DNA of 64,000 nt from Dictyobacter kobayashii (GTDB lineage Bacteria > Chloroflexota > Ktedonobacteria > Ktedonobacterales > Ktedonobacteraceae). The position numbers and the translations under genes were made by a program. The stretch lies in contig NZ_BIFS01000001.1 in NCBI RefSeq assembly GCF_003967555.1, forward strand, positions 1,178,001-1,242,000, in the 5' to 3' direction. Under the pieces are notes generated by a model. It was not told where the DNA came from. It did not search any database and saw only the letters and a list, made by a program, of their open reading frames with translations. Shown one piece after another: positions 38,084 to 47,336 of this stretch (its first letter is position 1; the number at the start of each line of letters is the position of its first letter).

Positions 38084-39661
38084 ATGACAACAGTATTTAA
38101 AGATGCCATCACCCACGCGCAAAAATCATTTGTGAATGAACCCTTCACTGATTTTTCACAAGCATCCAATCAGCGTGCTCAGGCAGCCGCGCTTGAGCAG
38201 GTGAAAAACGAATTAGGGCGCACCTATCCTTTAATTATTGGTGGCAAAAAAATACAGAGCGACCGGACTTTTAACTCGGTCAATCCCGGTCGGCCAGATG
38301 AGGTCGTTGGAACCTTCGCTGCCGCCACACGGGAACAGACCGATGAGGCGATTCAGGCCGCTGCTACAGCTTTTGAAAGCTGGAAACGTGTACCTGCCTC
38401 TGAGAGAGCTGGCTATCTCTTTGCAGCCGCAGACCTGATGCGCCAGCGCCGCTTCCTCATTAATGCCTGGATGATTTATGAGGTCGGTAAAAGCTGGATC
38501 GAGGCTGATGTAGATACGGCAGAAGCCATTGATTTCCTCGAGTTCTATGGTCGCGAAATGCTCAGGTTAGCAGGCGAGCATCCACTGACCCGCATTGAGG
38601 GCGAGGAAAATGAACTGGTCTATATTCCGCTGGGCGTGGCCGCAGTCATTCCACCCTGGAACTTCCCATGTGCTATCATGGCAGGTATGACCAGTGCCGC
38701 CTTCGTGGCAGGAAATACCGTAGTACTCAAACCGGCCAGTACCGCCCCGGCCATCGCCTACCAGTTCATGCAGATCTTAGAAGATGTAGGGCTGCCAGCG
38801 GGTGTCGTCAACTATCTGACAGGTTCTGGCTCAACCATTGGAGACGCCCTGGTCGATAGTCCACAGGTACGTTTTGTCTCCTTCACTGGCTCACGCGAAG
38901 TCGGACTGCGCATCTACGAGCGGGCCTCGAAGGTACATCCAGGACAGCGCTGGCTGAAACGCTCTATCCTTGAAATGGGTGGGAAAGACGCCATTGTCGT
39001 CGACGAAACAGCCGATCTTGAGGCTGCCGCGACCAACATTGTAGGCTCCGCCTTTGGCTTCCAGGGACAGAAATGTTCGGCTGGCTCACGTGCTATTGTG
39101 GTCGATGCAGTCTATGACGAAATATTACAAAAAGTAGTCGAGAAGGCGAAAAAATTAACCCAGGGAGATGTCACTCAGCCTGAGACATACATGGGCGCAG
39201 TCGTCGACGCCAATGCAAAGAAAAAAATCCTCGAATACATTGAGGTTGGGAAAAAAGAAGGTAAACTTGTCCTTGGCGGTGGTGAACAGGGACCGGGCTA
39301 CTTCATTGAACCAACCATTTTCGCCGATGTAGACCCACACGCTCGCATTGCCCAGGAAGAAATCTTTGGACCGGTTCTGGCCGTAATTAAAGCAAAAGAT
39401 TTTGACCATGCCCTTGAAATTGCCAATGATACCGAGTATGGTCTGACTGGCTCACTCTATTCCACCGACGCAGCGCACATTGCTCGTGCCAAAGAAGAGT
39501 ACCATGTCGGAAATCTTTACTTTAATCGCAAATGTACAGGCGCATTAGTAGGTGTTCATCCGTTTGGCGGCTTTAATATGTCGGGCACTGACTCTAAAGC
39601 TGGCGGCCGTGATTACCTGCTTCTCTTTACCCAGGCCAAAGCCATCTCAGTGAAAAAATAA
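38084..39661 (+). CDS. L-glutamate gamma-semialdehyde (P5C) dehydrogenase
   Basis: A 525-residue aldehyde dehydrogenase of the RocA/PruA type, which oxidises glutamate semialdehyde to glutamate in proline and arginine breakdown. The N-terminus (FVNEPFTDFS, then YPLIIGGKKI) is typical of P5CDH. The catalytic Cys is in FQGQKCSAGSRAI near 330, the general base Glu in LEMGGKDAIV near 296, and PWNFPCAI and GFNMSGTDSKAGG are present. AAGGAG precedes the ATG. The next gene starts 16 bases downstream, so the two are probably one operon. No proline dehydrogenase is visible in the window. Confidence 0.9.
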   Translation: MTTVFKDAITHAQKSFVNEPFTDFSQASNQRAQAAALEQVKNELGRTYPLIIGGKKIQSDRTFNSVNPGRPDEVVGTFAAATREQTDEAIQAAATAFESWKRVPASERAGYLFAAADLMRQRRFLINAWMIYEVGKSWIEADVDTAEAIDFLEFYGREMLRLAGEHPLTRIEGEENELVYIPLGVAAVIPPWNFPCAIMAGMTSAAFVAGNTVVLKPASTAPAIAYQFMQILEDVGLPAGVVNYLTGSGSTIGDALVDSPQVRFVSFTGSREVGLRIYERASKVHPGQRWLKRSILEMGGKDAIVVDETADLEAAATNIVGSAFGFQGQKCSAGSRAIVVDAVYDEILQKVVEKAKKLTQGDVTQPETYMGAVVDANAKKKILEYIEVGKKEGKLVLGGGEQGPGYFIEPTIFADVDPHARIAQEEIFGPVLAVIKAKDFDHALEIANDTEYGLTGSLYSTDAAHIARAKEEYHVGNLYFNRKCTGALVGVHPFGGFNMSGTDSKAGGRDYLLLFTQAKAISVKK

Positions 39662-39677
39662 AACGAAGGAGCAGCTC

Positions 39678-40616
39678 TTGGCAACCGTTAGTAAACACAG
39701 TCCAGGGCTCTGGCATATCTCCTTACCATTTCAGGGAGAGCCCGAGGTCATTGGGACATATGTCCTGGCCGGGAAAGATGAGATCGCTCTCATCGATCCC
39801 GGACCAGAAACAACGATTGAGGCACTGCTGGCCTCTTTACAGGAAGCAGAGTTCAATCCACAGACGATTACCCACATTCTCCTGACCCACATTCACCTGG
39901 ATCATGCTGGAGGTGTGGGCACATTGCTGCACCACATGCCCAATGCCAAAGTCTATGTGTATAGCAAAGGGGCGCCGCATCTGAAAGATCCGACCAAACT
40001 GATTACCAGCGCCAGCCGGGTCTACAAGGAGCGCATGCAAGAGCTATGGGGCAATGTCGAAGCAGTCCCGGCCGCGAATATACAGACCATCGATGGTGGC
40101 GATATTCTGAATGTCGCCGGTCGCCGGCTAGAGGTGCACTATACACCTGGTCATGCCAGCCATCATGTCGTGTTCTACGATGTCCATGCTGGTGAACTGT
40201 TTGCGGGCGATGCCGCAGGTGTACACTTACCTGGTATCGATTATGTCCGCCCACCAACGCCACCACCCGATGTAGATATCGAAGCCTGGTCAGCCACCAT
40301 CGACCTGCTTAAAAAGCTACGCCCAGATGTGCTCTACCTGGCCCATTTTGGACCGGTACGCAACACTATCCCTTACCTGGAAAGGTTTCGCGCCCAGCTT
40401 TTCGCCTGGGGCGATATCGTACTGGAAGCACTACAGGCCGGAAAAAACGAGGAAGAGATCATCCAGATCTTAATCGATAAAACTGAGCCTGAGCTTAAAC
40501 GTAAAGGGGCTGATGCGGAGGCATTCAAACGCTATGACCTGGCCACTAATTATCCAATGACCGCCCAGGGCTATATCCGCTACTGGCAGAAAAAACATCC
40601 CGAAAGACTTTCATAA
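39678..40616 (+). CDS. MBL-fold metallo-hydrolase
   Basis: A 312-residue metallo-beta-lactamase-fold hydrolase. The metal motif HIHLDHAGG is near residues 71-79, a further His in TPGHASHHVVFYD near 160, and the Asp ligand in FAGDAAGV near 178. The C-terminal 90 residues are helical, as in the glyoxalase-II-like or lactonase-like group. The start is TTG at 39678, chosen because GAAGGAG lies 6 bases upstream and no ATG is available at the fold's beginning. It follows the P5C dehydrogenase by 16 bases. The substrate is unknown. Confidence 0.8.
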   Translation: MATVSKHSPGLWHISLPFQGEPEVIGTYVLAGKDEIALIDPGPETTIEALLASLQEAEFNPQTITHILLTHIHLDHAGGVGTLLHHMPNAKVYVYSKGAPHLKDPTKLITSASRVYKERMQELWGNVEAVPAANIQTIDGGDILNVAGRRLEVHYTPGHASHHVVFYDVHAGELFAGDAAGVHLPGIDYVRPPTPPPDVDIEAWSATIDLLKKLRPDVLYLAHFGPVRNTIPYLERFRAQLFAWGDIVLEALQAGKNEEEIIQILIDKTEPELKRKGADAEAFKRYDLATNYPMTAQGYIRYWQKKHPERLS

Positions 40617-40634
40617 GCCGATCTGACGATGTTT

Positions 40635-40684
40635 GTGGAGTACAGTAAGGAGGCGACTACGGCCACCTCCTTACTGTACTCCAC
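40635..40684. terminator. Perfect 19-bp stem-loop between convergent units
   Basis: Arms 40635-40653 and 40666-40684 pair perfectly around 12 bases. It separates the MBL gene from the end of the minus-strand polysaccharide operon. Confidence 0.75.
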
Positions 40685-40719
40685 CATAAAAATCGCTTAA
40701 GTGAAGGTCGCATATGGCA

Positions 40720-41313
40720 TTATTTAGCAAACACACACAGGGTGCCGCATGTCTCACACCAGCCTGAGAGCTGACCATTCAGTTCATGGACATTGGTCAG
40801 GCGGCAAGCACAACGACACACATAGCCCTGCGCCCGTGCAGGATTGCCAAAGACCAGGGCGTGGGCAGGCACATCTTTGGTGACCACAGCTCCAGCCCCG
40901 ATCAAGGCAAATTCCCCAATCGTAATGCCGCAGACGATCACTGAGCCAGCCCCCAATGAAGCTCCATATTTGACCAGGGTAGGTGTTACCTCCCAATCCT
41001 CGGCACTTTTCAGTTGACCCTCGGGTGTAATGGCTCGTGGAAACATATCATTGGTAAAACAAACGTGAGGGCCAATAAAGACACCATCCTCGATGGTGAC
41101 ACCTTCAAAGACAGAGACATGGTTCTGAATCTTTACGCGTGAACCAATCGAGACATGGGATTCCACATAGACGCCTTTGCCAATATTGCACTGTTCGCCA
41201 ATGTGGGCCTGGGAACGCACATGAGCCTGGCGCCAGATACGCGTGCCGGCCCCAATCTGCGCTCCCTCCTCTACCTCGGCCTGAGGGTGAACATAAAATG
41301 ATCTCTCTTGCAT
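40720..41313 (-). CDS. Left-handed beta-helix acetyltransferase with C-terminal Cys motif
   Basis: A 197-residue hexapeptide-repeat acyltransferase resembling WlbB/WbpD, which N-acetylates UDP-3-amino-GlcNAc-uronic acid. The repeats run from [20 protein letters not shown] to [20 protein letters not shown], and the DMFPRA loop with a conserved Asn-Asp before it (FTNDMFPR) matches that family. The extra C-terminus CRCACRL...CETCGTLC could bind zinc and is found in several WlbB-like proteins. It starts 10 bases after the deacetylase stop codon, so it is the last gene of the cassette operon. Together with the uronate dehydrogenase at 53.9 kb it suggests an aminouronic sugar. Confidence 0.8.
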   Translation of the reverse strand: MQERSFYVHPQAEVEEGAQIGAGTRIWRQAHVRSQAHIGEQCNIGKGVYVESHVSIGSRVKIQNHVSVFEGVTIEDGVFIGPHVCFTNDMFPRAITPEGQLKSAEDWEVTPTLVKYGASLGAGSVIVCGITIGEFALIGAGAVVTKDVPAHALVFGNPARAQGYVCRCACRLTNVHELNGQLSGWCETCGTLCVFAK

Positions 41314-41323
41314 TATTTTCCTT

Positions 41324-42379
41324 TTACGCGACGAGCATTGGTAAAATTATTACGGATAAAGGGTAGCCAGCGTAAGCGGGCAATAAATCCCATAGTCCGG
41401 CCGCCTCTGCTGCTACGACCAACCAATGCTGGTCAACATCCGCTTCGATGCGCAACAGGCGATGTGGATCGCTGGCGGGGGTATTAATGCCGTAGGTAGT
41501 GGTGACCGCCCAATCATAGCCAGCATCCTTAACGGCCTGCACCACTGCATCTCCGATATGCTGCGCCTGCCCAACCGGATAGGCAAAGCTACGGACGGGA
41601 TGCCCCAGTTTTTGCTCCAGTACCTGGCGACACTCGGTCACCTCATAGCGCACTTCAGCTAAATCTGTGATATAAGAAAGAATTGGATGATGCATAGTAT
41701 GTGCACCGAAGGTAATCCAACCGCTTTTATCCATCTCCAGCGCCTGTTCCCAGTTCACTGGATGAAGCTCGTTATCACGAACCGGATCTTCAATCGTGGG
41801 TGATAAATCAAGCACAGCCCTGGCTTCAGCTAAGAAGCCCTCTCGCTCAGCAACCGAGGTCGCAAAGCGCGCATGGTCATCAATATACTGGGCCAGGATG
41901 GGACGCGCTCCCTCTTGCTCTAACTGAAAGGTTTGCTTGTCCAGGGTAAACTCAGTGGCACGGGCCCGCTGAGCCATACTCTGGCCTTCAAACCACCAGA
42001 AGCGCTGATGCGATTCAATATAGCCGGGCACAAGGTAAATAGTTAAGGGGATACAATAATCGCGAGCAAGGCCCATAGCATAGGTATAGTTATCAGTATA
42101 GCCATCATCCAGGGTAATAATCAGTGGTGTACGTCGATCTTGCTTGTACTTAGGATCTTTGTGACCGCTATAGAGTTCTTCTAAGGCGGCGTCCAACGGC
42201 ATAATACGATAATGACGACGCAAATAAAGCAGGTGCTGTAAAAAATTGCCACCTACTGAAGAGTGATAAGTCAAGATTGCCACCCGTCGTCCAGCTCGCC
42301 GTGTCCACCAGCGAGCCAGAGCAACCAGGCCGCTATAATAAAAGAATCCAGCCAGCATTATCAGGATTCGTCTGCCCAT
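41324..42379 (-). CDS. Membrane-anchored CE4 polysaccharide deacetylase (copy 1)
   Basis: A 351-residue protein from the ATG at 42379 (AAGGAAG box); the open frame extends 14 codons more without a site. The N-terminus holds a membrane anchor ([20 protein letters not shown]), and the NodB-type catalytic domain follows: ILTYHSS, the metal motif LDDGYTDNY near 105, and the second metal motif GAHTMHHP near 230, then RSFAYPVG. De-N-acetylation or de-O-acetylation of a surface glycan is expected. Close relatives lie at 45.1 and 48.7 kb. A stem-loop at 42412-42451 separates it from the upstream monooxygenase gene. Confidence 0.85.
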   Translation of the reverse strand: MGRRILIMLAGFFYYSGLVALARWWTRRAGRRVAILTYHSSVGGNFLQHLLYLRRHYRIMPLDAALEELYSGHKDPKYKQDRRTPLIITLDDGYTDNYTYAMGLARDYCIPLTIYLVPGYIESHQRFWWFEGQSMAQRARATEFTLDKQTFQLEQEGARPILAQYIDDHARFATSVAEREGFLAEARAVLDLSPTIEDPVRDNELHPVNWEQALEMDKSGWITFGAHTMHHPILSYITDLAEVRYEVTECRQVLEQKLGHPVRSFAYPVGQAQHIGDAVVQAVKDAGYDWAVTTTYGINTPASDPHRLLRIEADVDQHWLVVAAEAAGLWDLLPAYAGYPLSVIILPMLVA

Positions 42380-42411
42380 TTTTGCTTCCTTTGACACTAC
42401 TTCCATCAACC

Positions 42412-42451
42412 AGGCCATCATAGCAACAGCGTTGTGTTGCTATGATGGCCT
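42412..42451. terminator. 17-bp stem-loop inside the cassette cluster
   Basis: Arms 42412-42428 and 42435-42451 pair perfectly around a 6-base loop. It lies between the monooxygenase-like gene and deacetylase copy 1, and may divide the cluster into two transcription units or lower downstream expression. Confidence 0.6.
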
Positions 42452-42471
42452 TAAACATAGGTAGATTAGAA

Positions 42472-43698
42472 TTAGCGAGAACGTACCACTTGTTTGGCAA
42501 TGGCGCCAGAAGCACGACGAGCAGCCGCCTGAGCCCCGACGACAAAACGGTAGAAAGGACCAAAGCTGCGCGCGGACGAGAAACCTACAAAGTAGAGGCC
42601 TGGTACGCTGGTCTCAAAATGGCTGTTCAGAACTGGTGAGCCACGATGGGACTGCAGTGCGTCTTTAATCTTCTGATCCAGCATCGGCAACGCTTTCACA
42701 TCCGGACGATAGCCGGTACCAAGGATAACATGATCGAAAATCTCTTCTTTACCATTGGCCAGTGTCAATTTCACCTTGCCGTCTACTTCCTCGATCTTAG
42801 TAATAGACGTATTCTCTCTCAAGTCGACTTTACCCAGGATACGTGGCATCAGCCAGTGTGATCCGGCTGGACCATGGGTGGTATCCACAATATTATCGCG
42901 GCGGGCACGGGATGCGCTATGCAGCGAATAAGGATATTTCTCCTGGAACAAATTAGACCAACCATAACCCATGCCAGCCTTAGGAGCACGCAGATTGCGA
43001 ATCCAGTTTGGATATCTGGTATTGTTGAGGGTGAGCCAGCGCACAGTACGACGCACAAAGACAGTTACATCGGTACCTTGCTCATTCAATAGAGCCGCTG
43101 TCTCCAGGGCTCCCTGACCACCACCGATAACCGCGACCCGCTGATTCTTGAATGGCTCCAGGGTCGCATGTTCAGACTGGTGCGTAACCAGATTTTTGGG
43201 CATGTGAGCGTACTCTTCCGGAGAATAGATATAGTAGTGCAGTCCAGGAGCAACCACAACTACTTTGCTCGTAACCACACGCCCATCTTCCAGGGTCACA
43301 CGATACTTATCATCCAGATGTTCAATATTACTTATATAGGTTTCATCGATATTGGGCACAGCATGTTTCTGAAACCAATTAACATAATCCAGGAAGGTTT
43401 CGCGTGGCATCGGATCAACCGGCTTTTCACCGATTGCTTCATAGTAGCGTGCAATAGCATATTTACCCTGTGGATCTGAGAGGCTGGAAGCCCACCAGAA
43501 AGACCGCAACAACATTCCGTCAGGCATATGATTGCGCCAGAAATAATTTACTTTTCCAAAAGTAGCTACCTTGAGCCCGTGACCCAGCAAATGCGCGGAA
43601 AGAGACAGCCCATAAGGTCCAGCACCCATAACTACAACATCATATTGGGCAGAAGGGGTAGATTCTTGATTCTTTTTAGCATTTAAAGTAACGCTCAT
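42472..43698 (-). CDS. FAD/NAD(P)-dependent monooxygenase-like protein (copy 1)
   Basis: A 408-residue flavoprotein. After a short Ser/Gln head, VVVMGAGPYGLSLSAHL (about 21-37) is the FAD-binding GxGxxG Rossmann motif, and VAVIGGGQGALETAALL near 168 is the NAD(P) site. The HMPDGMLLRSFWWASSLSDP segment is shared with copy 2. The plan resembles flavin-containing and N-hydroxylating monooxygenases (SidA/IucD, Baeyer-Villiger types), though the FxGxxxHxxxW fingerprint of classical FMOs is not seen. GGAGGAATT lies within the end of the upstream ATP-grasp gene, 2 bases before this start, so translation is coupled. Role within the glycan cluster is unknown. Confidence 0.8.
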   Translation of the reverse strand: MSVTLNAKKNQESTPSAQYDVVVMGAGPYGLSLSAHLLGHGLKVATFGKVNYFWRNHMPDGMLLRSFWWASSLSDPQGKYAIARYYEAIGEKPVDPMPRETFLDYVNWFQKHAVPNIDETYISNIEHLDDKYRVTLEDGRVVTSKVVVVAPGLHYYIYSPEEYAHMPKNLVTHQSEHATLEPFKNQRVAVIGGGQGALETAALLNEQGTDVTVFVRRTVRWLTLNNTRYPNWIRNLRAPKAGMGYGWSNLFQEKYPYSLHSASRARRDNIVDTTHGPAGSHWLMPRILGKVDLRENTSITKIEEVDGKVKLTLANGKEEIFDHVILGTGYRPDVKALPMLDQKIKDALQSHRGSPVLNSHFETSVPGLYFVGFSSARSFGPFYRFVVGAQAAARRASGAIAKQVVRSR

Positions 43699-43700
43699 AA

Positions 43701-45029
43701 TTAATTCCTCCCAGACGGACGTTTACGCAATTTGCGCACGGAACGATAAGAAAAATCCTTCGCCGCACTCCAAACAGGTTTAAGGTCCTTCCAATCGACA
43801 TAATCATAACCGGTAGGGGTAAAAAAGCTAGAACAAAATTGTAAAATGGTTTGGGTGGGTGGTGGAACACCAGGTCGACCGCGCTGGGCCAGGGCCTCTG
43901 CAGTCGTGACGATATCTCCCTCGAGAAAGCGCATCCAGCCACCTGCTTGATAGCCTTCTACGGGCTTGATAAGTTCTCCGGCCGCCCATTGATAAAGTAG
44001 ATAAGGAAAATCGATACCAGAACGGACCGCGATTTCAACGGAAGCCGAGAGCCGAGGATTAATCTCCATCAGATAGGGTTTTCCAGCATCATCGCGCCGA
44101 AATTCAACCTCAGAGTAGCCTTCCAGTTCGATTTCGCGCACCAGTCGCTCTGACTGTTGACCAATATCATCCGGGATAGCAATACTCTGGCGCAAGACAG
44201 AGGTGCCTCCCAGAGGGGGTTGGGTTCGCTTCGCCCATTGAGCAAAACGAGCATAAAAAGTACCTTGCCCATATAAAAGACTGATCGCTTCCCTACGGCC
44301 AGTCAAAAATTGTTGAAATAAGGTGCTGCCACCAAATTGAGTTAATTTTTCCACTGCCTGATATGCTTCATCAGGAGTGGTTACCAGCTCACAGATCAGG
44401 CGCACCCCTTGTTGCTCTCCCCATAACCAGGTTTCAATTGGTTTGACCACTGCTGGTAAACCAATCTCGCGTATAGCTTCCTTGACTTCACTGGTAGAAG
44501 AGACCGTCACGCCTCTGGGAATGCCCAATCCCAGACGTTCCGCAATCGCCAGGGTAACGTCTTTGTTAATGGCGGCTTCCAGGGCTGGCTCCTTTGCCAG
44601 AGCGATACGAGTATACTTTTCAATCTCCGCCCGGTGCTCGCGGATAACCGCTAGCGTCCCGTCCGAAGAGGTCAACAACACGCGGGCTCCGGTATAAGCC
44701 AACACCTGGTGCAGATAGGTCAGGTAAGATTCCGTCTGGTGATCATACCCGGGTGCTACATAAGCATGTTCACACCAGCGAGATGAAAACGTCGGTACAA
44801 AGCGCCCTCGGGTGGCATTCGGAGACGTTTCCAGTGCTGCTACATGCATCCCACGTTGTCCAAGGGAACGCACTGCTACCAACGATTGGCGCAAATTGGC
44901 ATCTAATACCAATGCATCATACGTCGGTGGCTGTACTCCTGTCTCAACCACCTGCTCCGACAGCGTGGCGGCCGAGACAGGAGATCCTGATCGACCTTGT
45001 AGATCGCTATTATTTAAAGAGTTTGGCAT
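43701..45029 (-). CDS. ATP-grasp ligase (copy 1)
   Basis: A 442-residue predicted ATP-dependent carboxylate-amine ligase. The N-terminal preATP-grasp domain begins YDALVLDANLRQSLVAVRSL; the ATP-binding core has VVKPIETW and GTSVLRQSI; the metal-binding end EVEFRRDDAGKPYLMEINPR near 335 is the canonical D-x-N-P-R catalytic signature. The ATG at 45029 follows TTAGGAAAAA. Such enzymes join an acyl group to an amine through an acyl phosphate. The substrate is unknown. It starts 28 bases after deacetylase copy 2 and ends 2 bases before the monooxygenase-like gene. Confidence 0.85.
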   Translation of the reverse strand: MPNSLNNSDLQGRSGSPVSAATLSEQVVETGVQPPTYDALVLDANLRQSLVAVRSLGQRGMHVAALETSPNATRGRFVPTFSSRWCEHAYVAPGYDHQTESYLTYLHQVLAYTGARVLLTSSDGTLAVIREHRAEIEKYTRIALAKEPALEAAINKDVTLAIAERLGLGIPRGVTVSSTSEVKEAIREIGLPAVVKPIETWLWGEQQGVRLICELVTTPDEAYQAVEKLTQFGGSTLFQQFLTGRREAISLLYGQGTFYARFAQWAKRTQPPLGGTSVLRQSIAIPDDIGQQSERLVREIELEGYSEVEFRRDDAGKPYLMEINPRLSASVEIAVRSGIDFPYLLYQWAAGELIKPVEGYQAGGWMRFLEGDIVTTAEALAQRGRPGVPPPTQTILQFCSSFFTPTGYDYVDWKDLKPVWSAAKDFSYRSVRKLRKRPSGRN

Positions 45030-45056
45030 ACTTTTTCCTAATTCGAGACACAATGC

Positions 45057-46040
45057 CTAATAATCCAACAAGCTCTGCTGCCATAACCATCCAATTAAGT
45101 TCCGTATCTCCGGCATACGACCTAATAATAAGGGATTGGACTCCCTGGTATTGAGTGTTTCCAGGGTCGTCACAGCCCAGGTAAAACCGGCAGACTTAAC
45201 GGCCTCAATCCCTTGCTCGCCAATATGTTGCATCTTCCCCACCGGATAGGCAAACATACGCACAGGATGACCCAGTTTCTCTTCTAGAAGCCGACGAGAA
45301 TCCTGGACCTCGTACAAAACTTCATCCGGATCTGACAAATAAGCCAGAATAGGATGATTGACGGTATGGGCTCCATACGAAACCAGGCCAGTGGCCTCCA
45401 TTTCGCGAATCTGGTCCCAGGTCATTGGCAAATTACTATCGTTTATACCTGCTCCCCGACAAGGTAGCGATACCTGCAAGCTTAACTGGACCTCTGAGAG
45501 AAATTGCTCTCGCTCAGCAATCGAGGTGGCATGACGCGCTCTTCCATCGATGCTATCAATCAACGCCTGGCGTTCATGTGGCTGTGACATTTGATAGACA
45601 TGGCCATCAAATGTCACTTGCTCGGATTGAATCTGGCTGACCAACTTGCTGGCCGCTAGCCACCAGAAATAGCAGCCACTCTCCACATAACCAGGAATCA
45701 GAAAGATAGTTATTGGGACCTGATAGCGTTGCGCCAGTCGAAATCCCTCTGCGTAGTTATCAATATAACCATCATCGAATGTCAGAACAAGCGGGCGACG
45801 ACGATCTCTTTTAGCCGAACTCGCTTCTGGCGTAAAGACTTCTTCCAGAGCTTTCTCCAAATGCATAATCCGGTAGTGACGCTGCAGGTAACGTATATGC
45901 GCCTCCAGAGAGCCATCCGCATTATGATAATTGAGAATAATTAACCTCCGGTCTGAACGTTCTTTAATACGTAAAGCCAGATATGTCAGTCCAGTATAAA
46001 AAAAGATCGCAGCAATTACTATACGCATCCGCTCATACAT
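45057..46040 (-). CDS. Membrane-anchored CE4 polysaccharide deacetylase (copy 2)
   Basis: A 327-residue homologue of copies 1 and 3, starting at the ATG at 46040 after GGGAGG. The membrane anchor is IVIAAIFFYTGLTYLALR; the catalytic domain has LILNYHNAD, FDDGYIDNY near 95 and GAHTVNHP near 215. It ends WLWQQSLLDY. All three metal-binding positions look intact. It lies between the two ATP-grasp/monooxygenase pairs and starts about 57 bases after monooxygenase copy 2. Confidence 0.85.
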   Translation of the reverse strand: MYERMRIVIAAIFFYTGLTYLALRIKERSDRRLIILNYHNADGSLEAHIRYLQRHYRIMHLEKALEEVFTPEASSAKRDRRRPLVLTFDDGYIDNYAEGFRLAQRYQVPITIFLIPGYVESGCYFWWLAASKLVSQIQSEQVTFDGHVYQMSQPHERQALIDSIDGRARHATSIAEREQFLSEVQLSLQVSLPCRGAGINDSNLPMTWDQIREMEATGLVSYGAHTVNHPILAYLSDPDEVLYEVQDSRRLLEEKLGHPVRMFAYPVGKMQHIGEQGIEAVKSAGFTWAVTTLETLNTRESNPLLLGRMPEIRNLIGWLWQQSLLDY

Positions 46041-46097
46041 GACCAATCCCTCCCACCCTCAATACAGCTGACAGCAAATGTGTTGTTTGCATTCTAC

Positions 46098-47336
46098 CTA
46101 TCTCTGACGAGCCACATAGCGTGCGGCTCCAGCGGCTACACGTTTCCCAGCAGCTTTCGCACCCACAACGAAACGATATAATGGACCAAAGGTACGGACA
46201 GAGCTTAAACCAATAAAGTACAATCCTGGCACACTACTTTCAAACCAGTTATTTAAGATCGGAATATTCTGATCTGTTTGAATCTGGGACAACAAGCCTG
46301 GATCGATCATCGAGAGATTCTTTACCGTGACCTCGTAACCTGTACCCAGTAATAAATGGTCGACCTGCAAACGCTGGCCATCTGAAAGCAACACATCCAG
46401 TTTGCCATCCTGCTCTTTTAATTCTTTGATCGTCGTGCGCTCATGCACTTTAACCTTGCCTTCACCTAAAACGCGCTCACGCAGCCAGTCAGAAGCGGCA
46501 GCATTATAGTGCGATTTAATGAAGCGATCCTTGCGTTCCTGAGGGAAACGATGGAAGAGATATGGAATATATTCCAATACCCAGTTTTCCCAACCAGGAG
46601 CGATACCGGCCGATGGAGCCTGGATCTTTTCCCACAACGAACGTTCGTCATGGCGATCTCGTGGCAACCAGTTAATCGGACGGCGGGCCACCAGGTGTAC
46701 GTCAGCCGCGCCTCCATCTTCCAGAAGCAAGGCAGAATATTCAACGGCACTTTGTCCACCACCCAGAACCAGGATGTTTTTATCTTTGAAATTGCTGTAA
46801 TCACCATTGTCAAAGGCATGTGAGACCAGCTCTTTGGAAAAGCCGCTAAATTCTTCTGGACGACGGCAGAAATAATAGACACCAATGGCCATCACAACCG
46901 ACGTTGCTTGAAGTACACGCCCATCCTCCAATGTTACAATGAAACGTTCATTTTGCCGCTTAACCGAGGTCACATAGGTCTCATCTACATTGGGTACCGC
47001 ATTTTTCTGAAACCAGAAAGCATAATCCAGGAAAAGTTTCTGCGGAACAGGATAGGGATTGTGTATGTTCTTCATCTTTAAGTAACGCGCGAAGCTATAC
47101 TTTTTTTGGGGATCAGAAAGATTGGTTGCCCACCAGTGGGAACGTAGATACATTCCAGCTGGCATATGTTTGGTCCACAATTCCATTGGCTTGCCAAAGA
47201 CAGCGACATTTAATCCTTTGCCAATCAAATGGGCTGCCGTAGTTAGACCATAAGGTCCAGCACCAACAACAATGACATCATATTGCGCTACCGGAGTCGA
47301 TTGCTGAGATTCTTGTAAGTCAGACACAACGCTCAT
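46098..47336 (-). CDS. FAD/NAD(P)-dependent monooxygenase-like protein (copy 2)
   Basis: A 412-residue paralogue of the gene at 42.5 kb. FAD motif VIVVGAGPYGLTTAAHL near residue 21 and NAD(P) motif ILVLGGGQSAVEYSALL near 165 are intact, and MPAGMYLRSHWWATNLSDP is shared with copy 1. The start at 47336 has AAGGAGG 6 bases upstream and overlaps the ATP-grasp stop codon as ATGA, so the two are translationally coupled. The open frame extends 18 codons upstream into the ATP-grasp gene and should not be used. Both copies end in ...GPLYRFVVGAKAAG or a near match, so they come from one duplication. Confidence 0.8.
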   Translation of the reverse strand: MSVVSDLQESQQSTPVAQYDVIVVGAGPYGLTTAAHLIGKGLNVAVFGKPMELWTKHMPAGMYLRSHWWATNLSDPQKKYSFARYLKMKNIHNPYPVPQKLFLDYAFWFQKNAVPNVDETYVTSVKRQNERFIVTLEDGRVLQATSVVMAIGVYYFCRRPEEFSGFSKELVSHAFDNGDYSNFKDKNILVLGGGQSAVEYSALLLEDGGAADVHLVARRPINWLPRDRHDERSLWEKIQAPSAGIAPGWENWVLEYIPYLFHRFPQERKDRFIKSHYNAAASDWLRERVLGEGKVKVHERTTIKELKEQDGKLDVLLSDGQRLQVDHLLLGTGYEVTVKNLSMIDPGLLSQIQTDQNIPILNNWFESSVPGLYFIGLSSVRTFGPLYRFVVGAKAAGKRVAAGAARYVARQR